Positions 1 through 5,054 of a stretch of 5,054 nucleotides of DNA are shown one piece after another. A program made the position numbers and the translations under genes. This DNA is from Saprospiraceae bacterium (lineage in GTDB: Bacteria; Bacteroidota; Bacteroidia; Chitinophagales; Saprospiraceae). Under the pieces are notes generated by a model. That model had not been told where the DNA came from. It saw only the letters and a program-made list of their open reading frames with translations, and made no database searches. Where the stretch lies: contig JABDJM010000536.1 in assembly GCA_013002475.1 (NCBI GenBank), positions 1 to 5,054 of the forward strand, written 5' to 3'. Positions within the stretch are counted from its first letter, which is position 1. Each line of letters starts with the position of its first letter.

Positions 1-495
1 CCGGCAAAAATTGGAGATATAGATGATCTGATGGATCTTTTCTATAGAGTTAAGAATGGTTTGGCAGAGGCAGGTTTGAACCAGTGGCCAGATTGGTATC
101 CCCGCAGAAAGAGGATCGAAGAGAATATTCACGCTGAGCAAGTTTTCCTTCATCGAATTGATGCCGCTCCTATTGCAACTATTACTTTGAACCAAATCCA
201 GGATCCAGCCTACCGAAAAATCACCTGGTCTCTGCATGATGATTCTCCCTGGGTGGTTCATCGGCTGGTTGTTGATCCTGGACGTTGGGGTCAGGGACTT
301 GGGAAGAGAATGATGCTATTTGCTGAGGACGAAGTCCGGAAGCAGGGCGGGGGAGTCATCCGTTTAGACACCTGGGTAGGCAATCCCGGGTCTATCGCAC
401 TTTACAATTCACTTGGTTACACGAGGGCCGAAGGATACTGCTATTTCTATGGCCCCGATCAACCATTTGCCTGTCTTGAGAAAAGGGTGGATTGA
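1..495 (+). CDS. GNAT family N-acetyltransferase (5' end missing)
   Basis: This is the C-terminal, larger part of a GNAT-fold acyl-CoA-dependent N-acetyltransferase. The frame is open from the first base of the window, and the first ten codons (PAKIGDIDDL) read as the usual beta1/alpha1 region, so the true start lies upstream and the ATG at 31 is probably internal. Counting codons from base 1, the acetyl-CoA pyrophosphate-binding motif A is at about 85-105 (VVHRLVVDPGRWGQGLGKRM). Its P-loop-like core is WGQGLG, with Trp where many members have Arg or Gln, a common variation. Motif B is at about 128-140 (NPGSIALYNSLGY), the typical asparagine plus LYxxLGF-type ending. The last strand (YCYFYG...CLEKRV) finishes the fold and the gene stops with TGA. 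The acceptor (small amine, peptide N-terminus or antibiotic) cannot be told from sequence. The CPBP gene follows after 28 nt, suggesting one transcript. The family call is firm; the substrate is unknown. Confidence 0.9.
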   Translation, partial: PAKIGDIDDLMDLFYRVKNGLAEAGLNQWPDWYPRRKRIEENIHAEQVFLHRIDAAPIATITLNQIQDPAYRKITWSLHDDSPWVVHRLVVDPGRWGQGLGKRMMLFAEDEVRKQGGGVIRLDTWVGNPGSIALYNSLGYTRAEGYCYFYGPDQPFACLEKRVD

Positions 496-523
496 GTCTT
501 TCTTTGGTTATCTTCGCAGGCGC

Positions 524-1504
524 ATGATCTCGCAATTTTTCTCAGCGGCACAACTTGGCAAAAATGATTGGTGGAGATATCTGGTAGGCTTTCTGCTTGT
601 ATTTATGGGCATAGCCGTTATTGGTTATATACCCATGTTGATCGTGATCTTTCTAAAAGTGTTCCGTGGCGAGATAGATGACACAGACCTTCAGTATTTT
701 CTAAACTCTCTTGATTTCCAATTTGTCCAGATAGGAAACAATTTTGGGATCTTCCTTTTGCTTTTGAGCTTTTTAATATCCTTGTTGATCCTTATCTGGG
801 TGCTCAAAACATTCCATCATCGATCAATTCGGACTGTGATTCACGGGATGGAATCCATCCGCTGGGGAAGAATTGGATTTGCCTTTGCACTTTGGTTTGG
901 GTTTTCTGTAATCACCGAAGTGATCAGCTATACGCTTGACCCAGACTTATATCAATTCCAATTTGACCTTAAGACCTTTTTGCCACTCCTCATTATTTCC
1001 CTGACTTTGATTCCCATCCAAACGAGCTTCGAGGAACTACTTTTCAGGGGCTACCTCCTTCAGGGATTGGCACTTTCCGGTATGAAGTTGATCTGGCCTT
1101 TGATCCTTACATCCATAGGTTTTGGCCTAATGCATGGGATGAATCCGGAAGTTCAGGAATTTGGGGCCGGCAAGATGATGATCTATTATATAGGGTCTGG
1201 AATTTTACTTGGCGTACTTACGATCATGGATGACGGCCTGGAATTAGCCCTGGGCACTCATGCTGCAACCAATTTTTTTGCTGCAACCTGCGTTACATTT
1301 GAGTCTGCAGCTCTGAAGACAGATGCACTTTTTAAGGTTACTGAGATCAATCTTGATCTGACCCTGATTGGATTTATTATTTTGAGCAGTCTCTTTATAT
1401 TGATCTGCTCATGGAAATATAAATGGACTCATTGGAGTAGGCTATTAGAGCCGGCAAAATTCTCAAATCAAAATTCACAAATTGAAGGAAATGAAATCGC
1501 TTAG
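524..1504 (+). CDS. CPBP (CAAX/Rce1-type) family intramembrane glutamic protease
   Basis: This is a multi-pass membrane protein of about 326 aa with the three CPBP/Rce1 motifs. Numbered from ATG 524, EELLFR is at 170-175 (catalytic Glu pair plus Arg), FGLMH is at 200-204 (second catalytic His, followed by Asn207), and HAATN is at 246-250. Hydrophobic segments lie at about 16-44, 73-94, 115-135, 152-166, 190-203, 220-235 and 280-296. Family members cleave substrates inside the membrane; characterised bacterial ones act in bacteriocin self-immunity, peptide processing or protein maturation, but the substrate here is unknown. I chose ATG 524 because it places the typical 'GKNDWWRYL' lead-in near the N-terminus and begins just after the upstream stop. 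The frame is also open upstream, with ATG 449 and TTG 413, but those starts lie inside the acetyltransferase gene. There is no good Shine-Dalgarno sequence. The end overlaps the next gene by 14 nt. The family is certain; the start is less so. Confidence 0.88.
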   Translation: MISQFFSAAQLGKNDWWRYLVGFLLVFMGIAVIGYIPMLIVIFLKVFRGEIDDTDLQYFLNSLDFQFVQIGNNFGIFLLLLSFLISLLILIWVLKTFHHRSIRTVIHGMESIRWGRIGFAFALWFGFSVITEVISYTLDPDLYQFQFDLKTFLPLLIISLTLIPIQTSFEELLFRGYLLQGLALSGMKLIWPLILTSIGFGLMHGMNPEVQEFGAGKMMIYYIGSGILLGVLTIMDDGLELALGTHAATNFFAATCVTFESAALKTDALFKVTEINLDLTLIGFIILSSLFILICSWKYKWTHWSRLLEPAKFSNQNSQIEGNEIA

Positions 1505-3353
1505 CACACTGATATTTTTAGCTGCTTTTCTTTTTTGTTCAAACCTCGACGCACAGGTGGACAGGTGGCAGATGGCAGCAGAGTACGTAATGGATATTGA
1601 TATGGATGTTGCCAAACATCAGTACAAGGGAAAGCAGAAACTTACCCTGTTCAATAATTCTCCCGATGATCTTAATAAGGTATACTACCATCTTTTTTTT
1701 AATGCCTTTCAGCCAGGAAGTATGATGGACGTAAGGTCCCGAACCATCAAGGATCCGGACAGCCGCGTGGCGGATAGGATAAGTAAGCTAACTAAAGAGG
1801 AGATCGGATCTATACAGGTGACCAGTCTTACTCTTGATGGACAAGCCACAAAGTTTGATCATGTAGGGACCATCCTGGAAGTTAATTTACCAAAGTCCAT
1901 TCCCTCCGGTGACAAGGCTGTCCTGGAAATGGAATGGGATGCACAGGTGCCAGTCCAGATCAGAAGGTCAGGTAGAAACAATAAAGAGGATATCGATTAC
2001 AGTATGGCTCAATGGTTTCCTAAGATGTGCGAGTATGATTACCAGGGCTGGCATGCCAATCCATATGTAGGGAGAGAGTTTTATGGGATTTGGGCGGATT
2101 ATTCAGTAACCATTCATATTGACAAATCTTATGTGGTTGGTGGGACCGGAGTATTGAAGAATGCCGATCAGGTAGGGATGGGTTATGAGTCTGGAAGGTT
2201 TGCTGTACCCGCTCCTGACGGTCCTAAACAAACCTGGCAATTTGAGGCGGAGGATGTGCATGATTTTGTTTGGTCGGCAGATCCTGATTATACGCATGTC
2301 GTACATAAGGGAAAAGCAGGACCTACGATGCACTTTCTTTATCAGAAAAATGAATCCACCGAAGCCTGGTCAAGGTTACCGGAAATTATGGAGGAAGCAT
2401 TTCGATTTATCAATGCTAAATATGGAGCTTATCCTTACCCTCAGTATTCCTTTCTTCAAGGAGGAGATGGGGGGATGGAGTACCCTATGGCCACTCTGAT
2501 CACAGGGCATAGAAGTCTTGGATCCCTCGTTGGTGTTTCTGTCCATGAATTGATGCACTCCTGGTATCAAATGATATTAGGAACTAACGAGGCCTTGTAT
2601 CCCTGGATGGATGAAGGATTCACTTCTTTTACCTCAAATGAAGTTATGAACCATTTAGCCAGGAAGGGATTGTTGCCTGGCAGAGAAGCAGTACCTGACC
2701 CTCATGCCGGAACTGTTAAAGGGTTTGCTCGATTTGCCACAAGTGGAGCAGAAGAGCCCTTATCAACCCATTCCGATCATTATACTACGAATCAGGCTTA
2801 CGGAGTAGGTTCCTATGTAAAAGGCTCTGTGTTTTTACAACAGTTGAAATATATAATTGGAGAAAAAGCTTTCGACCAAGGAATGCTTGATTATTTCAAT
2901 ACCTGGAAATTCAAACATCCGAACGCAAACGATTTTATCAGAGTAATGGAAAGAGCCTCAGGGATAGAATTGGATTGGTATCGTGAATATATGGTGAACA
3001 CTACCCACACAATTGATTATGAAGTTGGCAAGTTGACGGCTGGGGAGAAAAAGACTTCCCAGGTTCTGCTTAATAGAGTAGGATCCTTTCCTATGCCCGT
3101 GGATGTGGAAGTCACATTGACCGATGATTCAAAAACTGTCTACAACATTCCCTTAAGGATCATGCGAGGCGCAAAACCACAACAGGATCCTGAAGCAGCA
3201 TATATTGTTGCAGAGGATTGGCCATGGACCAATCCAGAGTACACCCTAAAGCTTCCTTATAAGTTGAAAAAGATCAAGGCCATAAAGATCGACCCCAGAG
3301 GAATGATCTCCGATGTAGATCCTGAAAATAATTTCAGCAAAGAGCTACAGTAA
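1491..3353 (+). CDS. Secreted M1-family zinc metallopeptidase (gluzincin)
   Basis: This is a 620-aa exported metallopeptidase related to aminopeptidase N and leukotriene-A4 hydrolase. Residues 1-21 form a Sec signal peptide (MKSLSTLIFLAAFLFC...), with a plausible cut after LDA21; no proper lipobox precedes Cys16. An N-terminal beta-rich domain spans about 30-250. The catalytic domain carries the substrate-binding loop GGMEYP (328-332 for GMEYP; Tyr where classical aminopeptidases have Asn of GAMEN), the zinc motif HELMH (352-356) followed exactly 18 residues later by the third ligand, Glu375 in WMDEGF, and Tyr442 in YVKG, matching the transition-state tyrosine. About 110 C-terminal residues (from ~510) form a beta-rich tail; no type IX secretion domain is evident. 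It probably trims peptides in the periplasm or outside the cell. The ATG at 1491 overlaps the CPBP gene by 14 nt; an in-frame TTG at 1482 would add only three residues. AAGGA lies only 1 nt before the ATG, so re-initiation after the upstream gene is plausible. Confidence 0.93.
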   Translation: MKSLSTLIFLAAFLFCSNLDAQVDRWQMAAEYVMDIDMDVAKHQYKGKQKLTLFNNSPDDLNKVYYHLFFNAFQPGSMMDVRSRTIKDPDSRVADRISKLTKEEIGSIQVTSLTLDGQATKFDHVGTILEVNLPKSIPSGDKAVLEMEWDAQVPVQIRRSGRNNKEDIDYSMAQWFPKMCEYDYQGWHANPYVGREFYGIWADYSVTIHIDKSYVVGGTGVLKNADQVGMGYESGRFAVPAPDGPKQTWQFEAEDVHDFVWSADPDYTHVVHKGKAGPTMHFLYQKNESTEAWSRLPEIMEEAFRFINAKYGAYPYPQYSFLQGGDGGMEYPMATLITGHRSLGSLVGVSVHELMHSWYQMILGTNEALYPWMDEGFTSFTSNEVMNHLARKGLLPGREAVPDPHAGTVKGFARFATSGAEEPLSTHSDHYTTNQAYGVGSYVKGSVFLQQLKYIIGEKAFDQGMLDYFNTWKFKHPNANDFIRVMERASGIELDWYREYMVNTTHTIDYEVGKLTAGEKKTSQVLLNRVGSFPMPVDVEVTLTDDSKTVYNIPLRIMRGAKPQQDPEAAYIVAEDWPWTNPEYTLKLPYKLKKIKAIKIDPRGMISDVDPENNFSKELQ

Positions 3354-3356
3354 AGC

Positions 3357-3390
3357 TGGTACAACAACTTTGTTGCCGCCTTTTTGTTTT
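3357..3390 (+). terminator. Weak terminator-like hairpin after the M1 peptidase gene
   Basis: Just after the peptidase stop, CAACA (3362-3366) pairs with TGTTG (3371-3375) around a four-base loop. GG (3358-3359) can extend the pairing with CC (3376-3377) if TA is bulged out. A T-rich tract, TTTTTGTTTT, follows at 3381-3390, three bases after the stem. The stem is short and AT-rich, so this may only partly stop transcription, or not at all. It is the only signal in the 57-nt gap that could separate the peptidase unit from the DUF2652 gene. Confidence 0.35.
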
Positions 3391-3410
3391 AGCTATTAAT
3401 AAAAACCCCG

Positions 3411-4490
3411 ATGGCAGCATCCCTTCTTTTCCTACCGGATATTTCTGGGTTCACGAAGTTTATCCAGTCAACCGAAGCAGCACACAGTCAACATGTGATT
3501 GCTGAGCTTCTTGAGGTGCTTATAGAGGCCAATGAAATTGGCCTGCAATTGGCCGAAATTGAGGGTGATGCACTTTTCTTTTATATAGAGGACAGGATTC
3601 CCAGTAAGCAAGAATTGTTAAGCCAGATCGAAAGGATGTTTACCGCCTTTTATTCCCACCTAAAGATGTTGGAGAAAAACCGGATCTGTCCATGTAATGC
3701 TTGCTCAACTGCTCCGCAACTAGAGCTAAAAATCATTGCTCATAGTGGGGATCTACAGTTCATAACTGTGCAAGGAAACCGAAAACCATTTGGTGAAGAA
3801 GTGATCCAGGCACATCGGTTGATGAAAAATTCTGTTGATGTAGACAATTATGCTCTCATTTCCGGAGTGTTGGCCAATGAAATAAAAATGACCACCGGAA
3901 CGGAAGGCAATCTTTTTTCTTTTCAAGAGAGCATTGATTCTTACGATGGAAAAAATGTTTCCTACTTGTATTCGCCCATAGATCCGAATACCTTATCCTT
4001 GAAGACATTCGAGACTCCGAGTAAAGTTGATTTTGACAGGAAACCAGATCTTTTTGTGGAGAAGGAATTTCCAATTGCCGGGGAGGAACTTCTCGAGTGG
4101 ATCACTAACTACGGAAATCGACATTTATGGATTGATGGGGTAGATAAGTTCGAGTACAATGAAAATGAAGTTACTCGCCTGGGCACCGAGCATGTTTGTG
4201 TGATCGGGGGTCGTCAATTGGAATTTAAAACAGTGACCAAAGAAGGGAAGCAAGGGCAATTAGTATATGGTGAATTAACTACGAGTCCACCACCAGTTGA
4301 TAAAGCCTATAACTTTTTCATAATCACTCCCATCGATGAAAAATCCTCACATCTTCGTATGGAAGTTTTTTTTGAAGCTAAATCTCTGATAAAAAGGTTA
4401 GCTCTATTTTTATTTGTAAAAAAACTATTCCGCAAGAACTCAGTAAAGACAATTGAGGGCTTATACACCTTTGTTTCTTCAAGGGTTTAA
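3411..4490 (+). CDS. DUF2652 protein: cyclase-like domain fused to SRPBCC domain
   Basis: This 359-aa soluble protein has no signal peptide. Residues 1-~185 match DUF2652 and follow the layout of class III adenylate/guanylate cyclases: LPDISGFTKF (8-17) resembles the first metal-aspartate motif, IEGDALFF (50-57) the second, LKIIAHSGD (106-114) the central strand, and FGEEVIQAHRL (127-137) the 'G..VN.A.RL' element. Asp10, Asp53 and Arg136 are kept, but the catalytic Asn position is Ile132 and the base-selecting positions are Glu49 and Lys125, so normal cyclase activity is doubtful. CPCNAC (93-98) forms a CxCxxC cluster. Residues ~208-359 look like an SRPBCC/START-type ligand-binding fold, ending in a long amphipathic helix (about 325-340). 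The role is unknown; a small-molecule or nucleotide sensor is a guess. The ATG at 3411 gives the expected N-terminus and lies 57 nt after the peptidase gene, without a Shine-Dalgarno sequence. The family is confident; the function is open. Confidence 0.85.
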   Translation: MAASLLFLPDISGFTKFIQSTEAAHSQHVIAELLEVLIEANEIGLQLAEIEGDALFFYIEDRIPSKQELLSQIERMFTAFYSHLKMLEKNRICPCNACSTAPQLELKIIAHSGDLQFITVQGNRKPFGEEVIQAHRLMKNSVDVDNYALISGVLANEIKMTTGTEGNLFSFQESIDSYDGKNVSYLYSPIDPNTLSLKTFETPSKVDFDRKPDLFVEKEFPIAGEELLEWITNYGNRHLWIDGVDKFEYNENEVTRLGTEHVCVIGGRQLEFKTVTKEGKQGQLVYGELTTSPPPVDKAYNFFIITPIDEKSSHLRMEVFFEAKSLIKRLALFLFVKKLFRKNSVKTIEGLYTFVSSRV

Positions 4491-4544
4491 AGTAGACTTG
4501 AAATAAGGCATTTCTGGTTATCTCCACCAAAAAAACATTCTCGT

Positions 4545-4559
4545 TTTTCTCTGAGAAAA
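4545..4559. repeat. Short AT-rich inverted repeat
   Basis: TTTTCTC and GAGAAAA form a perfect 7-bp dyad around a single central T. As RNA it could fold into a 6-bp, mostly A-U stem with a three-base loop. It lies 55 nt after the DUF2652 stop and 11 nt before the terminator stem. It may be chance in AT-rich sequence, an upstream part of the termination region, or a small operator-like site; nothing nearby decides this. Confidence 0.3.
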
Positions 4560-4570
4560 TATTCTTTTAC

Positions 4571-4606
4571 GGTATTGGGTATCATAAAAACCCAATACCC
4601 TTTTTT
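4571..4606 (+). terminator. Strong intrinsic (rho-independent) terminator
   Basis: GGTATTGGGT (4571-4580) and ACCCAATACC (4590-4599) form a perfect 10-bp stem closed by a nine-base loop. After one C comes a run of six T (4601-4606). It stands 80 nt after the DUF2652 stop and would end transcription from that gene. On the opposite strand the stem is followed by an A-rich stretch, not a T-run, so it works in the + direction only. Confidence 0.88.
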
Positions 4607-4833
4607 AATTCCTTCCATGAAAAATATGGGAACTCCTCTAAATCGCATGAGCGTTGTGTTAGATGGGCATAACATTTTGGTTTTTCTTATTTGCTTGTTA
4701 TTCAAGAGGATATAGAGTGGATGAGAGTATAGACCATCACAGATGTATGGGAATAAGATCTGTTTTACTTCTAAATTAAATCTATCGTTACAGCTTGCAA
4801 ATTTCACGGCAAGACCCTCTTCCTAATACAATT

Positions 4834-4838
4834 AAGGA
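4834..4838 (+). promoter_or_regulatory. Ribosome binding site of the P-II gene
   Basis: AAGGA ends 6 nt before the ATG at 4845, ideal Shine-Dalgarno spacing. It fixes the start of the P-II gene and stands out because the CPBP and DUF2652 genes have no clear counterpart and the one before the M1 gene is too close to its ATG. Confidence 0.7.
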
Positions 4839-4844
4839 ACTCGC

Positions 4845-5054
4845 ATGAAAAAAATCGAAGCAATAATCAGGGCAAGTAAATTTGAGGAGGTAAAGGAATC
4901 ACTCGCAAATGACGGAATTAATTTTTTCTCATTTTATGAAGTGAAAGGCTATGGACATGAAAAAGGAGAAGAATTACATTATCGTGGATCTGTGTACGAT
5001 GTAGGATACATCGGAAGGATAAAACTTGAAATACTCGTATCTGAAGAGTATGTG
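4845..5054 (+). CDS. P-II family nitrogen regulatory protein (GlnB/GlnK-like, 3' end missing)
   Basis: The first 70 codons of a P-II signalling protein are present; usual family members have about 112 residues, so roughly the last third is beyond the window. It opens with MKKIEAIIRASKFEEVKESL, the typical beta1-alpha1 of P-II. EVKGYGHEKG (32-41) leads into the T-loop, and YRGSVY (46-51) holds Tyr51, the residue uridylylated in enteric P-II proteins. P-II trimers sense ATP/ADP and 2-oxoglutarate in the cytoplasm and control ammonium transporters and nitrogen enzymes. Compared with E. coli GlnB, residue 39 is Glu rather than Gln and residue 58 is Arg rather than Lys, both positions at the 2-oxoglutarate site; one T-loop position (50) is Val rather than Ala/Glu. 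'NFFSF' at 26-30 fits, from memory, a P-II type found in Bacteroidota beside amtB genes. A long leader and an upstream terminator suggest its own promoter. GlnB versus GlnK cannot be decided here. Confidence 0.9.
   Translation, partial: MKKIEAIIRASKFEEVKESLANDGINFFSFYEVKGYGHEKGEELHYRGSVYDVGYIGRIKLEILVSEEYV

Larger units (their letters stand above)
4491..4844. other. Intergenic region without a convincing gene
   Basis: About 350 nt separate the DUF2652 gene from the P-II gene. The first part holds a small AT-rich dyad (4545-4559) and a strong intrinsic terminator (4571-4606). The remaining ~240 nt is AT-rich and presumably contains the P-II promoter and leader. I could not find a clear Bacteroidota-type promoter (TTTG and TAnnTTTG), a sigma-54 GG/GC pair with correct spacing, a tRNA or a known riboswitch. 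An open frame on the - strand (4807 down to 4487) runs straight through the terminator stem, starts with GTG and resembles no family I know, so I do not call it a gene. Confidence 0.6.

Noticed and set aside
413..523. N-terminal extension of the CPBP protein from TTG 413 or ATG 449
   Set aside because: This stretch lies mostly inside the acetyltransferase gene in another frame and does not look like CPBP sequence; the typical family N-terminus begins at ATG 524.
1491..1553. Possible lipoprotein signal (Cys16) in the M1 peptidase
   Set aside because: The residues before the Cys are L-F, and a Phe at -1 does not fit a lipobox; a signal peptidase I cut after Ala21 fits better.
2103..2570. Open frames in other frames and on the - strand within the M1 gene (2103-2333, 2185-2499, 2376-2570)
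   Set aside because: They lie wholly within a gene with intact catalytic motifs, and their products look like low-information shadow translations.
3856..4074. 72-codon - strand open frame inside the DUF2652 gene
   Set aside because: It is an antisense shadow of a well-supported gene, with no recognisable motif or start signal.
4679..4697. Possible sigma-54 promoter (GG...GC) upstream of the P-II gene
   Set aside because: The gap between GG and GC is 12 nt rather than the required 10, and the flanking consensus bases are missing.
4487..4807. 106-codon open frame on the - strand filling the gap between the DUF2652 and P-II genes
   Set aside because: It starts with GTG, reads straight through a strong terminator hairpin, ends against the neighbouring gene, and its product resembles no family I recognise. 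AT-rich spacer gives a chance frame more simply.

Overview
The window looks like ordinary chromosome from a member of the Bacteroidota. Three things suggest this: the DUF2652/SRPBCC protein, a family I associate mainly with that phylum; the 'NFFSF...EK' version of P-II; and starts that mostly lack a Shine-Dalgarno sequence. The exact class cannot be set from this much sequence. All five supported genes lie on the + strand. The first is cut by the left edge and the last by the right edge.

Positions 1-3353 hold a tight three-gene run: the C-terminal part of a GNAT acetyltransferase, a CPBP/Rce1-type intramembrane protease, and a secreted M1-family zinc metallopeptidase. The gap between the first two is 28 nt, and the second and third overlap by 14 nt, so co-transcription is likely and the two protease genes may be translationally coupled. 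After a 57-nt gap with a weak terminator-like hairpin comes a 359-aa DUF2652 protein (3411-4490). It reads as a divergent class III nucleotide-cyclase fold joined to an SRPBCC (START/Bet v1-like) domain.

Positions 4491-4844 contain no convincing gene. They hold a small AT-rich dyad and a clear intrinsic terminator (4571-4606) that closes the upstream unit, followed by about 240 nt of leader upstream of a P-II signalling protein gene. That gene begins at 4845 with a good ribosome binding site and runs off the right edge. It probably opens a nitrogen-regulation locus, but its usual partner, an ammonium transporter gene, is not in view.

I found no mobile element, CRISPR array, RNA gene or obvious defence system. 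The points most worth a second look are the pattern of kept and lost cyclase residues in the DUF2652 protein, its CxCxxC cluster, and the altered ligand-site residues in the P-II protein.
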